Assembly: GCA_035771175.1 (NCBI GenBank)
Contig: CM069593.1
Location: 39,650,741 to 39,714,740, forward strand
Direction of reading: 5' to 3'
DNA: 64,000 nt
From: Paratinospora sagittata
Taxonomy: Eukaryota > Streptophyta > Magnoliopsida > Ranunculales > Menispermaceae
The translations under genes were made by a program, and so were the position numbers. Below, piece by piece: positions 10,910 to 23,155 of this stretch; the stretch's first letter is position 1, and every line of letters starts with the position of its first letter. The notes beneath the pieces were generated by a model that ran no database searches, was not told the origin of the DNA, and saw nothing but the letters and a program-made list of their open reading frames with translations.

Positions 10910-13006
10910 CTATGGCATAGGTGCAAGTCCTCGCCTCTGCCCTCGCCTAGCTCTTCCACCCCAATATTCTACTTCACCCTGCCCCTCGTTTGGCTCCTCG
11001 TCCGGCTCATCACGTCCTTCTATAATCCTCTCTGGTAGCCTCTCTTCAAATGGCATAGGGTCAACCCCAACAGGTGTAGTTGTGTCGAATAACAGAAAAA
11101 GATGTTGATGTGAGGTTGACGCGCGAACATCCGCAAATGAATAAGGGTCGGTGGTAGGGGTAATGGGACTCTGGTGAAATGTGGACGATGGTTCTTCTAT
11201 AGTTCCCACCCTCAACAGATGCTCCAAGTGCGTCGGTTGCAATGTAGTCATTGCAGTCTGGTCAAACTGCCTAAGGGCAGATATGTCATTAGTCTGATTG
11301 TGCAATTGGACCTGAGCTAAGCTGGAAGCCTGAAAAGAAATTACCTAAGTTAAATTAAAAGACAATAACAAATAATTTTAAAAATATAATAAGCAAAATG
11401 CATGTTCTCACCAGGTAGTTAATGGTTGCTTCGGTTATGGTCATATACTTTTGCGTTACCGACCGATACCATATCATGTATGGATCAAAATAATCGAAGG
11501 TTGATGATGCATGACCCTGGCAGGCTTCACCCTAGGCCAAGTTTTCCTCCCGTTCCTCCCATTGAGCAACATAATCTTTATGGACCACTAGCCAATTAGA
11601 ATCGGCCTGTCCTCTCATGTCGTAATCATGGAGATCGAGTCTTGTGTTGCATGGCTCAGAAATTGTTTGTCTCATTCCAATCTACCGCAACACTCGATCA
11701 GGCCGGTGTAGCTCGACTATGGAGAAACAAATCAAAGGTGACATAGTCCACCATATGTGTCTTCCACGATGACAATACTTAGGTAATTCATTGATTAATT
11801 CATCTGAGTATGGTGTCCATATCACCTGAATAACCGTATACTAGTATTAGTGGTGATATGCAGCAAAATTATAATAGGTTAACCATGATCATCAATTCTT
11901 CAATGATATTTACCTGTTGAGGAGTTTGCGTGTCCAGAATCTCCCGATATTTATGCAAGACATGCATTGGGACCTGGGTGGTAACGAGAACGTTCTCCAC
12001 CTGCAAAACAAATAGAGAAATCAATTCAATGATATAAATATATAACGCTATATTTATAACACGAAAAACTACTTTCAATTTACCTACATCCTAATGGAGG
12101 TGGAAACAATAGATGTGCATGCGGCCCAATTGGATCAACATGAGTACTATCAAGCCTTTGTGGAGCTAAAAAGGGAAATCGATCTCATGCCCACAATTGC
12201 AATAGAATAAGGGCCCCTAAGACACCTTGCTTCCCAAAATCAACCGCACCACACATTTGATGATATAGCCATGCCATGGTCGTAGTCCCCCACGCGTAAG
12301 TGCCAACCACGTCAAAATTCGTAAGTAAAGGTAGGAAGCATAGATGTACCAAGTTGTTTGATTGATCTGAGAATAAGCATCCCCCAATTAGTTGCAAGAT
12401 GTACGCTTGTGCATACCTTTCAATCTGAATCTCTGTGGCATGCTCGGGCAATGATGGCACTCTATTTCTAAGTGTGGATAACTTTAGTTTACCCCCACGT
12501 CGATCGTTCTCCTTTGGGGTAAATCCGAGCAACTCAAGACATACCTCATCATAGTTTATGTCGGTAGATCCACTCACGGGGAGACCATCAACTGGCAGGC
12601 CGAATAGAATCTCCACATCTTGCAGAGTGATGGTCGGCTCACCCACTGCCAAGTGAAACGTATGGGTCTCTTGTTGCCATAACTCAATGAAAGTTGTGAT
12701 CAGATGCCAATCCAATTGTTTAAACCCAACACATGCCACGCCGTAGAACCCCGCCCTCTGAAGGTACGGAAGAATTCGATGATCCAGTGGATAAGTGTGG
12801 TTTATAACAGCTTGGCTGCAATGACAGTGCAGTTCTTGGACCTCCTGTAAAACAACAAAAGGAAGTCAACATTTATTAAAATAAAAATTGTAAAATGGAA
12901 TTACGTATCTAAATTTATGGATAATAACCTGTCCATCCCAAATGGGACCGGATCGATGGCGGCGCTAAAGTGTCAATACCGATGGATCTTCGGGCCCCAG
13001 GTCCAT
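10910..13006 (-). pseudogene. plant mobile domain (PMD/MAIL1-type) gene, five exons, broken
   Basis: Exons by splice signals: 13006-12929, 12844-12084, 12000-11914, 11825-11412 and 11329-10910. The product matches the PMD family (aminotransferase-like plant mobile domain). It has MDLGPEDPSVLTL at the start, then YPLDHRILPYLQRAGFYGV, then the hallmark GEPTITLQDVEILFGLPVDG in exon 2 and ALILLQLWA. Exon 4 has RGRHIWWTMSPLICF, ELHRPDRVLR and YDMRGQADSNW, and exon 5 is a Pro/Glu/Arg-rich tail. In-frame stops are TAG in exon 1 (12965-12967), TGA after LQLWA in exon 2, and two TAG in exon 4. Exon 3 has a 1-nt frameshift near its start. PMD genes occur as host silencing factors (MAIN/MAIL1) and as passengers of MULEs. 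The MULE transposase next door supports a passenger gene here. No function is expected from this copy. Confidence 0.85.
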
Positions 13007-14640
13007 CTAAATTATACATAGTAAAAAAATATGAGTTAATGAGATACAATGGAATCATATAATTTAGTTTTAAAAGTAAGTTGCAGTGTTGAAGAAAATT
13101 TGCCCTAAATTTATTAATGCAAAAGATAGAAGTTTTAGCAAAGAATTACGGTCATTGCCTAACGACATTGCACACGCCTTTGCATCAAACCAAAGTAAAT
13201 GTTAATGAATCCAATAAAAACTCAACCTTATGCTTCCAATCCCTATGTCCTCTATAAGAATCTCTCAAATGATCAAACTTTTACTTACATGGAGCTCAAC
13301 ATTTTAAAATTAAGTGACAAATAAAAAATAAAACAATTAATGGTATGTTTTTTCTGGGTTGTAAGTGGTTGTGAAGTTTTTGCTCATGTTGTTGAATGTA
13401 CTAAATAACTAATATCCAAAAAAATATAAAAAGGGCCAAAATCCAATTCCGGCATATCTAACCAATGTGTCATGTCCCCCCAATCCCATCAACATTATTC
13501 TCAACTCATCCAAAACTCAAGCTACACTATGAAATATTACATGAGATTCTTCACTAAAGAGAAATGACACAGGAAATGCACTAATATTTTGTACAAGAAA
13601 GCTGAAATAAAGAAACTAATTCTCCTTTTGATGAGAATGTGGCCATTTCTTGCTTAGAATAATCTAGGGCAGATGAAAAATAAATAAATAAATAAATAAA
13701 TTCACTTTCTCCCATTAAGGCTACGATTCTAGAGTTTAAAAAAAATGATTCCATTATATTTTAGGAGCTTTTGATTGAACAACATCTAAGGTAGGATATC
13801 CATAGATTTAATTGTTTGCCACAAACCAAATAATATCATTTCCAACAAATCTTTGGCTTTTTTTTTTTAAAAAAGCATAAAAATGACCCAAGTGTCGAAA
13901 GTAACCGAACAACTCTTCAATTATCATACCACTAAAGAGACAATGAACCGAGTCAAGAAACAAAGATTTGCATTTCAGCTACCCATAGAGATTCTTTAGC
14001 TAGGAATGCTATCTCTTTTTGCCAAAAATGCAAGTTCATAAGTTAGAGACAAGCTGGTTGACGTCAACATGGGTCAAGTTTTACTTATCAAATCAAACAA
14101 ACAATCAATAACGCCACACTTGTATTAGGATAAACCAGCTTGAGACAGAAATTTTATTTTACAGAAATTAATTAACTATGGAATGTAAACACACAAATCT
14201 AATTGATACACCAAAACCAGGTTAAGGGTGGGTTTTCTGTCCAAGGCCTCAAGACATGGGGTTAAATTTTGAAACTGTAGTCGACGTCCCTAATACACAT
14301 GGACGAGAGGCTACTCTAAGTCGTGCATATGGCCAGTTGAGCGTCATGACCTAGGTTGGGGAAATGACATCAATCCAAAATTCCAAATATATTGCATATA
14401 GCAGAGTAGTCTCAAACAAACCACAATAATACACTAACATGTGCAACTACAATTTCAACGTTTTGAAGAGAAGAAATGCATTACCTAAGAGTTTGGTGAG
14501 CTATTTTCACGTTTTGCAAAAATGAGGGTTTTTCAAAAGAGAAAGAACGAGAGATGAACAAGAGTTAGGCTGGCACGACCTTGCCGTAAATGTGGTCGGA
14601 ACATCGGGATAAACACCGAAAACACCAATCGGAACAAAGA
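13007..14640. other. non-coding region upstream of the PMD gene
   Basis: No convincing exon is visible. The stretch probably holds a 5' UTR intron of the PMD gene, because the first coding exon is directly preceded by an acceptor (TTTAG|ATG on the minus strand). A short AAATA microsatellite lies at about 13677-13701. Otherwise this is ordinary AT-rich sequence. Confidence 0.4.
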
Positions 14641-14645
14641 GAAAT

Positions 14646-14677
<32 letters not shown>

Positions 14678-14990
14678 TTTCACCGCGAAAACGACAATTT
14701 AGGGCATTTGTATAAAAGACGTTGGTGGTAATTTTTTTTTTGATCTTCGACGAGTGAGTATGATATTCCCTTCTTCAACAAGTGTTTAAAACGTTTGTAT
14801 TTTAGAAGAAGACGTCTTTATAAAAGACACCTTCAAAAATTAAAAAAATTAAAAAAAATTACCTGCGTTAAAGTTAGAACGTCGTAAATACAGAACCACT
14901 CATTTTTTGTTTTTACAATTGCATTTCAAACCGCTCCGAGCTCTCTTTCTCTATTTTCTCTCCGTTCCTGGTGACTTTTTTAGGGCGACA
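14641..14990. promoter_or_regulatory. divergent promoter interval between PMD gene and MULE transposase
   Basis: Between the two head-to-head genes lies a GA microsatellite (14650-14681). Read on the minus strand this is a CT-rich leader for the PMD gene. Next comes a segment with GACGCC-family words (AAAAGACG at 14716, AAGACGTCTTTATAAAAGAC at 14809-14828). Then follows a CT-rich leader for the transposase (CTCTCTTTCTCTATTTTCTC, about 14940). The GACGTC palindrome resembles the subterminal motifs of the MULE ends. Promoter assignment is inferred from arrangement and composition, not from a clear TATA box. Confidence 0.35.
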
Positions 14991-15342
14991 GATCCGGTGT
15001 TCTGCGGTTGTCAACTCTCATTCTCTTTCTTTCGAAATACCCTAATTTCAAAATTTGGTTTGTTGCCCATTATATTCTTAGGTATTGTGTTTCTCATCTT
15101 CAAAATGATGAAATTGTAGTTGCAAATGTTAATGGATTATTGTGGTTTGTTCGATATTGTTTTAATTTCTTTTTCTCTTTTACTTGTAAATAGATTGAAT
15201 CATTTTTAGATTACTTTCAAAATTGAGTCAATTTTTATGCCTTTTTTTTTTTATAAAAAAAATGATTTGTTGAGGAATATCCTCTTCGAGGTTAGAACCT
15301 TAACGCACCCACTCCAATCTCTATTGTTTGTTAGAACTACTT

Positions 15343-15660
15343 TTATTGTTTGTTAGAGATTTTTTGTTTAGAAAATTTGCTAGACATTTTTTTTAGTAAT
15401 ATCTATGTAGGGCTATTTTAAAAAAAAATTGTATACCACTTAGACCTATTCTTATTGTTTGTTAGAGATTTGTTTTTTAGAAAACTTGCTAGAGGTTTTT
15501 TTTAGTAATATCTATGTAGGGTTATTTTAATTTTTTTTTTTGTATACCACTTAGACCTATTCTTATTGTTTCTTAGAGATTTTTTTTTAAGAAAACTTGC
15601 TAGAGGTTTTTTTTTAGTAATATCTATGTAGGGTTATTTTAATTTTTTTTTTACACAATC
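15343..15660. repeat. three tandem ~110-bp repeats in transposase leader intron
   Basis: The phrase TTATTGTTTNTTAGAGAT recurs at 15343, 15452 and 15563, and TAGTAATATCTATGTAGGG recurs within each unit. The period is about 110 bp. The repeats lie upstream of the transposase start, in a probable 5' intron. Confidence 0.85.
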
Positions 15661-15991
15661 GGTGTACTGATTGTGGAATTTGGTTAGTTGTATTTTTTGG
15701 AATTTTACTTAAAGATATTAAAAACGTACAAAGTAAATGTTAAATCTTTTACCTTAATAATTTACCGGAGGTTTTTCTCCGCTTCTCTTTTAAGGTTTTC
15801 TAATTTGGCAGATTAAAATTTATTGCAAAGTTATTTATATTGTCTTTAGGTGCATTTGTTTCCTTTATGACTTTATTTTCCATTTTTATGTGTTTAGTTT
15901 AAAATTTTCTTTAGATTCATTTGAAATATTATTTGCCATAATATTGATATTCTTGTTGATTAGTTTCTTTTGACTGATTATGTGAATGTAG

Positions 15992-18900
15992 ATGGCAGAC
16001 AAATTCGTATTAGTAATATGCTATACGAATGGCAAAATATTACTCGGTCCTCAAGGTGTATCGTATGATAGTCCCCCGATTGGCATTGCAAGAGTTTGAT
16101 TCGGCATTAGTTTTGAAGAATTTGAAGGGGTTATCCGAAATGTATTGTAGCTTACCGGTGGTTCAAAAATAAGTATAACCTATAGATGTCCGTTGTTTCT
16201 TGGAGTTGGGAATTTAAATTATACAATTGTTCCAATTAGAAATGAACAAGAGTTAAGGGACATATTTGTCATGGTGCAAGATATTCCACCTCCTAATAAT
16301 ATGGACTTATATGTTGATGTTGTCGGTGGAATTCCAACTCAAGCGCATACGAGGAGTTCCCCAAGCTATGCACATGTAGATGGCCCTAGTGCATGAAAAT
16401 CATTGGAGAACATTGGTCCAAGTACAACGTCACCCATTGAAGCCATAAATGTGGGCACAAGACCTGAGTTTGATGATACTTGTCCATCTGTCGCACGTTT
16501 ATCTGATGATGATGATGATGATGATGATTTCAATATTGATGATGGTCGTGAACAAATCAGTGAAGATAGCGATGAAGACAGTGACAGTGATGGAGGGCAA
16601 GAGTCAACTAATACAATCGATTTGAGTAATGCACTCTTGACGATAATACAAAATGATGGTTCTTTGTATGCAACTCCATTACAACAGGAAGACAATAGGT
16701 TGAGCATGGAGGATAGTGAGACACGTGAAACTCAATTGCATGGTGTAAGGGGTTCTCACGATACACCTTAACCTACCACTACAGGCTGTGAGGCTCAATC
16801 ACTGAGTTTCATGGAACTTAATAATCAGTCCATGACACCAATGTCAGATGATCATGAAAACATATATGTGGGTTGGAATGAGTCACATGATTTTCGCAAA
16901 GGACTCACATTTCCCAGTAAAAAAGACTTGCGACATACTGTGAAGCGATGTTGCATAGCACAACAACGTGAATATGTTGTTGTTGATTCAAAACCCAATG
17001 TATGGTCAGTTAGGTGCAAGAAGTGGAAGGACGGTTGTTAGTGGAGGTTGAGGGTGGAAAAACGTAAAAGGACAGGGGTGTTTGAGATCATAAAGTGCGA
17101 GGCAACCCACACATGTGTGTTTCCTCGAATGTCACAAGACCACAGACAATTGGATTTATCACTAATTTTTTGTGAGGTATTTAAAATTGTAAGGCAAGAT
17201 CCTTCAACTTTAGTGGGCGCCCTTCACGAAATGATTAAAGACAAATACAAATACGACGTGCATTATAGGAAAGTGTGGCGTGCAAAACGAAAGGTGATGG
17301 AGAAGATTTTTGGTGATTGGGATGAATCATACAACGTGCTTCCTAAGTGGATATGTAACACCCCGATAAACCAGTGCACAGTTTCATCAAAAATTTACCA
17401 TCTCCCTCCTTCAATGCAAAAGAAGGGGTCTAACCCTTGTATAGTCGTTATAAGGTAGCCACAGCCTCTCATTACCCAATTCACAGTCATTTCAAGGATC
17501 GCAACCCTTGTTTCGCACATACTCAGCTATATCTTTCTTCATCCCCTACCACCATACTGTTCTCTTCATATCATGATACATCTTGGTAGACCCTGGGTGA
17601 ATGGTATACTGAGATCTGTGCGTTTTCTCTAGCAACTCTGCCATCAAAGCTCTATTTCTAGGTACCCATAATCTCCTTTGATAACGCAGGACACCATCTG
17701 GACTTCTCTGCCAATTAACTCTATCAACACTGTCTGCCCAAGACTCATACACACCAATCTCAGGATCATGCGGCTGCATATCCTTGATCTTCTGAATATG
17801 AGCATCTGTCAATTGAATATGCATATGAGCACAAATATTAACCTGCGGATCCATGGAGAGAACACTCATCATAGTCGCTCTCTCTAGAAGTTGCCACTTC
17901 TTGGCCATCTGACAAGCTACCACACGGGTCTCAACCTATTTCCGGCTCAGTGCATTAGCTAAGACGTGGGCCTTCCCAGGATGGTATTCGAGTGTGAAAT
18001 CATAATCCTTCAGGAATTCCAACCATCTATGTTGTCTCATGTTCAGTTCTTTATGGTCAAACAGATATTTCAGACTCTTGTGGTCTGAATACAGTGTGAA
18101 CTTTTCTCCATAAAGGTAATGCCTCCACAGTTTCAATGCAAAAACAATAGTTGCAAGCTCCAAATCGTGCACAAGGTAGTTTTTATCATGTATCTTCGTC
18201 TGCCTGGATGCATAAGCAATCACTCTACCCTCCTGCATCAATACACAACCCAAACCTAAATGTGATGCATCTGTGTAGATCACAAACTCCTTTCCAAGTT
18301 CTGGAAGTACTAAGACTGGAGCAGTAGTCAACCTCTTTTTCCGTTCTGTGAAAGCATCCTCACAAGCTGAAGTCCATACAAATGGCATGTTCTTCTGAGT
18401 CAACTTGGTAAGTGGGAAAGCCAATTGGAAAAAGCCCTTCACAAATCTCTTGTAATAACCAGCTAGACCTAAAAAACTGCGAATCTCAGTCACTGTGGTC
18501 GGTCTCGGCCAATTGATGATTGCCTCAACCTTAGCAAAATCAACATAAATCCTTTCTGCGCTAACCACGTGACCTAAAAATCTGACATCATTTATCCAAA
18601 ACTCGCATTTACTGAATTTAGCATACAACCGATGCTCTCTCAGTGTCTGCAAAGTATTACGAAGGTGCTGCTCATGATCCTCCCAAGTCTAGGAATAAAT
18701 GAGAATGTATATACATATGATTTGACATTGTGAATGATTATGGTTGACATTGTGAATGATTATATATATACATATGATTTGATTTGTGGAATATCAGGTT
18801 TCGTGAATTGTCCATTTTATAGGAAAATATCGTCGAAATTTTTAAAAATTTTGGGAAGAATTGTGAGACTATGTGAAGGCTAACAATATATTATCTACTG

Positions 18901-20337
18901 TATACTGGTAGATGCATTGAAAGCAACCAATCCAGGCACTATTGCAGGAGTTATGCACTATAAGGAAGATCTAAAATATCCTAGTGCAGTAGTTTTTAGA
19001 CGTTGTTTTTGGGCATTTGGTGCTTCAATCGAGGGCATCAAGCATTGTGGGCCTATAATACAAATTGATGGTACGCACTTATATGAAAAATACCATGGTA
19101 AGATGCTCATTTCCATGGGTATTGATGCAACTAGTCATATATTTCCTCTCGCATTTGCCATCGTTGAAGAAGAAAATACAAATAATTGGGCATTGTTCCT
19201 CAAAGTCCTTCGATATCAAGTGACAAATAGAGTTGGCATTTGCCTAATCAGTGATCGCCATGCAGGTATTTTGGCAGCCGTTAGAGACCCTGAGAATGGT
19301 TGGACAGAGCCTAATGCATAACATAGGCAGTAATTTCAATGATAAAGTACACAACCATGAGTTGAGAGATTTGGCTAAAAAAGAGGGTTCACAACACCAA
19401 CTACAAAAATTTGAGGCAATAATGGAAAAACTTGAACATAAACAAGAAGGTTGCACAAGGTGGCTCAATGTCATTAACAAAAAGCTGTGGACAATGGCAT
19501 ACGATGGTGGAGTGCGGTATGGTTGGATGACTTCCAATGTAGCTGGTAAGCGTGTCTTTTTTTTCATATCATCGTTTATGACTATTTCAATATGCATGAT
19601 TTTATATATATGTGTGTGTTGATCTTTTTATGTTTGTTATGTGTTTTTCTTATTTTTTTTCTTTGGAGAAAGCTTTAATGGCGTTTTAAAATGAGCCTGA
19701 ATGTACCCGATCACATCACTAGTGCAGTTGACATTGTACAAAACATTTGCATGGTTTAATGTTAGACGGGAAGAAATAGAAGAAGCAGTTCGTCAAGGGC
19801 AACTTTACACCACAGACGTTATTGAGAAGATGACGAAATGGGCAGCTAAGGCAGGGGTCCAAACGGTTACATTAATTGATCGACAGGCTGAGATGTTCGA
19901 GGTTGTTACTGGGATACAAAGTGCGCGTTTGAACAAAGAAGGAAACAAACAGGTTGTCAATCTACATGAGCGTTTTTGTAGTTGTGGAAAATGACAATGC
20001 TATGGAATCCCATATTCCCACGTACAGGAAGTGTGTCGTCATGCTGCCATCGATTGTGATGCGTACATTGAAGATTGGTATCGCTTCGATAAGTACCTCA
20101 AGTCATGAGCCACAGTTTCATCCAATTTCACACGAATCATATTGGCCACTGTGTACGATTAAGTTTAAAGTGATTCCTAATTCTGATTATGTTCATAAAT
20201 CTGGTCGGCCGAGGACATCATGCATAACAAATGAGATGGACATAAGAGAACTGTCCTCAAGGATTTGATGCTGGCATTGTGGACATGAGGGTCACAATCG
20301 GCGTCGTTGTCCAGCTCGTCGTGGAAGGGCCACCTAA
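15992..20337 (+). pseudogene. MuDR-type MULE transposase (mudrA-like), decayed
   Basis: This is the transposase of a Mutator-like element, which cuts and moves DNA between its terminal repeats. From the ATG at 15992 a single frame (MADKFVLVICYTNGKILLG, PB1-like N-terminus) runs to 17354 through a poly-Asp segment and the MuDR-type DNA-binding region (FRKGLTFPSKKDLRHTVKR). It is broken only by stop codons at 16097, 16148, 16394, 16769 and 17039. An intron with donor 17355 and acceptor 18911 holds a gypsy fragment. The DDE core follows: IQIDGTHLYEKYHGKML and LISDRHAG. A small deletion/frameshift occurs at about 19320, then a second intron (19546 to about 19668). PITSLVQLTLYKTF, a degenerate SWIM zinc finger (FCSCGK) and a CWHCGHEGHNRRRC zinc knuckle ending at 20337 complete it. 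The order of domains is complete, but the copy cannot be active. Confidence 0.9.
17510..18690 (-). mobile_element. Ty3/gypsy pol fragment inside a transposase intron
   Basis: On the minus strand 18652-17936 reads as the end of reverse transcriptase ([33 protein letters not shown]) plus RNase H ([50 protein letters not shown]). 17923-17546 adds the start of integrase (IHPGSTKMYHDMKR). Both ends are cut inside coding sequence and no LTR is present. Flanking intron pieces 17355-17509 and 18691-18911 are not gypsy coding sequence. It is closely similar in style to the gypsy at 39.4-43.6 kb. Confidence 0.85.
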
Positions 20338-21050
20338 AATTTATTGGCGGCATCACTTGATGCAAGTGATGATGGAATGTATATGACTATATTTTGGGAA
20401 TGAATACTTGATTTTGTATGTTCATGTGTGAGAGGACCATATGATTGATGTAATGATCATAAGTTTCTTTTGATGATTTTGAAAAATTATGGTTCAATTA
20501 TAATTTCCATATACAGGTTGAATTGTATTGTACAGGTTATGAGTTGTGTATTAGGTTGAGGCTGAACAGGGCTTCAGGTTTTGTCTTGGAGTGGAAATGC
20601 CAGGGGCTCTATGTCGGTCGTGACGTCACCCAAAGAGGGGTCGTAACACTGAGCTTGGATCCAAAATGTCGTTTGTCTTTTCACTTAAACACAAAAGCTC
20701 TTTCGAGTAGGAAACAAGTCGCGATTTCAAACACTTGGTCGACCCCGGCTCTTTCTCTTTGGTCTCGTTAGAGCATTAGTCTCTCTTCACTTACCGATGC
20801 TAACGTTGTTGTTGCCTTTGTCATTGTCATCGCCTTTCCCTACTTCTTATTCTTCTTCAGCTTTTTTGTGTTTGCGTATGTGTTTCTTTTCACAAAAATT
20901 TCGTGGTTAACTTTTATGCCATTAAAATACTCATAAAAAATTCATGGTTGCAAGATTGTTTTACGTTTTCAAAGTAGAATAAGTGTGATTATGGTCATCA
21001 TAGATTCAAATTTATAAAAAAAAATGTTTAGTTGATAAATCGGTCATATC
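20338..21050. other. MULE 3' flank with a remnant of a gypsy LTR end
   Basis: No gene is visible. At 20613-20647 the words GTCGGTCGTGACGTCACCC and GGGGTCGTAACA match the end of the long-LTR gypsy family (compare 47833-47872). A degraded LTR end is therefore present, but its other border is not clear. The right terminal repeat expected for the MULE was not found here. Confidence 0.4.
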
Positions 21051-21051
21051 T

Positions 21052-21690
21052 TTATCGCACACTATGGGGTCGTATCTCTATCGCTAGATATGATTGATAC
21101 ATCGGTGATATCAGAACTGATACATCATTCGAGTTCTGCAACTTGAAAACAATTATTTTACATGTTATTTTCTCAAGTTCAATGCATGACTTGAACTTTT
21201 GTAATCTAGATGGAGAACCCCTTACATATTTAATAGCTCCTCGAATTCGGCTTACTGACTCATTCATGATTCTTAAACCATCACCTACAATTAAATTCAA
21301 TGTACGCCCACAACATCTCATATGAAGATAATTCCCATCCAAGACATTCCCTCTCCAATTATTTATTTTTCTCTTCAAATATGCAACAACAACATCATTA
21401 GAGCTAGCATTATCAACTGTGATTGTAAAGATCTTTTTAATTCCCCAATGAAGCAAACACATCTCAATAGCCTTACCAGTTGCCTCACCTTTATGACTAG
21501 AAATTAAGCAAAGTTTATGATTTTTTTATGCAAATTCTATTCATCATCAATATAATGAGCAGTGAGACACATATAATTCATATTTTGCAACACGTTGAGA
21601 TGTTTTAGTCAAAATCTTTTTCAGTTTTGACTTCTCACATGCATAGATTTCTAAGTAATCCTTAGCTATAGTGGTCCTTGACACAAGTGT
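21052..21690 (-). pseudogene. hAT transposase fragment
   Basis: The minus-strand reading 21462-21052 has IFTITVDNASSNDVVVAYLKR and LHMRCCGRTLNLIVGDGL, the conserved central part of plant hAT (RICESLEEPER/Ac-like) transposases. Upstream (21753-21547) are SRTTIAKDYLEIYACEKSKL and KYELYVSH, the region just before it, in another frame, with stops and a frameshift between. The N-terminal BED finger and the C-terminal dimerisation region are absent. The upstream end is cut at 21696 by an LTR tip. Inactive remnant. Confidence 0.8.
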
Positions 21691-21695
21691 AAATC

Positions 21696-21758
21696 TGTAA
21701 TACCCTAGGTTTGCATAAAAAAAAAAAATTGTTTGGGCAACCTGCCCGAACATTCAGG
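21696..21758 (+). mobile_element. 63-bp tip of a gypsy LTR
   Basis: TGTAATACCCTAGGTTTGCA, an A-run and GCCCGAACATTCAGG match the first ~65 bp of the LTR family (compare 8460 and 26219). The match stops exactly where the minus-strand transposon-protein gene begins. The matching 3' half may be 25084-25682, with the minus-strand element inserted between. Confidence 0.75.
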
Positions 21759-22581
21759 TGTCGAATACTTCCTCATCAGTTACCCCTCCACTTGTGCCAT
21801 ATGTCTTGAAGATAGAGGATGTTGTAACTGGTTCAGTGATCTACTTCGACGTCCCATCAACAGTGTCGACGTTTGCTTCGTATAACATCCTCATAATCAA
21901 GACTCCGTAGCCGAGGAATTCCTTTCTCAAAGGGTTTTGTATCACCCTCCACATTTGTTGGATGATGATGTGTGGTAGAGAGACCTTTATTTTCTTCTCT
22001 ATGCAATACAACACAAGGAGTTAGGCCCTTGACATAGTGCCTCTAGTCCCCCTTTCTGGCAAGATGTTGCCATATACTATCTTTCCAAGGCCGGCAAGAA
22101 ATGGCTTAAGATGATTGTTTGGGAGGTTGGTGTTCGTCGATTGAGTGTATGGCTCTTTGACGAGGGAATTGAACAATTGTTCATTAGACTCTGTGATCTC
22201 TGCAACTGTCTGGGGTTCATGTGGATCAATAATCCTCTCCTCAATCGGAATCTCTAAAAGTCGAGCAATAATCTCGATGTTGATAGGGATTTTCATTCCC
22301 ATGATTGTTGTCTCCAAAATAGGGCTGATCTCAACTCCTTGAAGTCTCACGCAATTCATGGCTTCATAGAAAGATCCCACCAAGCTGTAAGAGACGCGAC
22401 CCTCCACTTTTGGTATATTTAACCAACCCAGTGTTGTGAGTTTGTCGTGAAGGATTGGGCAGTGGCGGAGATTTCTATTGTTGATGCTCCTCATAGTCAT
22501 AACCTCCCTTTTGGACAATTTCTTGAGTCTAGTAGGAATTGGTTCCCTGCTAGTGGAAGTTGTTCCTTCACTTGAGGCCAT
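21759..22581 (-). pseudogene. putative plant transposon protein (retroelement passenger gene)
   Basis: The ATG at 22581 (MASSEGTTSTSREPIPTRLK) follows a leader shared with the gypsy element at 35.4 kb. The body includes LTTLGWLNIPKVEGRVSYSL, FYEAMNCVRLQGVEISPIL and IARLLEIPIEERIIDP, typical of the 'putative plant transposon protein' family found in non-autonomous plant retroelements. Its role is unknown. The frame stops at TAA (22021), continues in the same frame (YCIEKKIKVSLPHIIIQQ), meets TAG (near 21845) and ends where the LTR tip starts. With its 5' LTR, PBS and long leader it forms a large non-autonomous LTR element that lacks gag-pol. Confidence 0.7.
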
Positions 22582-22639
22582 TCTTTGCTGAAAGAAAAAT
22601 AAATTTGTGAAAGACACAAAATATATTCCTAACATTTTT

Positions 22640-22910
22640 AAGATTTATGCCGTGTCAGTTGGATAATATTTTATATTTTTCTCTTGATGTTTATGCCATC
22701 ATGTAATCAAAATTCTTCATTAGCAATATGATATATATATATTTAATCATAACTGTATATATAGTTTTCATAAATCAACTATATATATATTTGAAATTTA
22801 AACTATATATAAAAATCATATATAGTTTTCTTAGATATATATTTAATACAAATCTTAACTATATATAATTCATATATATATATATCTAATAACATTTTTC
22901 ATTAATAATA

Positions 22911-22963
<53 letters not shown>

Positions 22964-23114
22964 ATATATACTAAGGTATATATATATATTCAATCATAAC
23001 TATACATATAGTTTTTAATAAATCATGACTATATGTATATTTAAATCAAACTATATAAAAATCATATAGTTTTCTAGATATATATTTAATATAAATCTCA
23101 ACTATATATAATTG

Positions 23115-23155
<41 letters not shown>

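Noticed and set aside
16366..16707. 113-residue Ser-rich minus-strand ORF
   Set aside because: It is the antisense shadow of the poly-Asp region of the MULE transposase.
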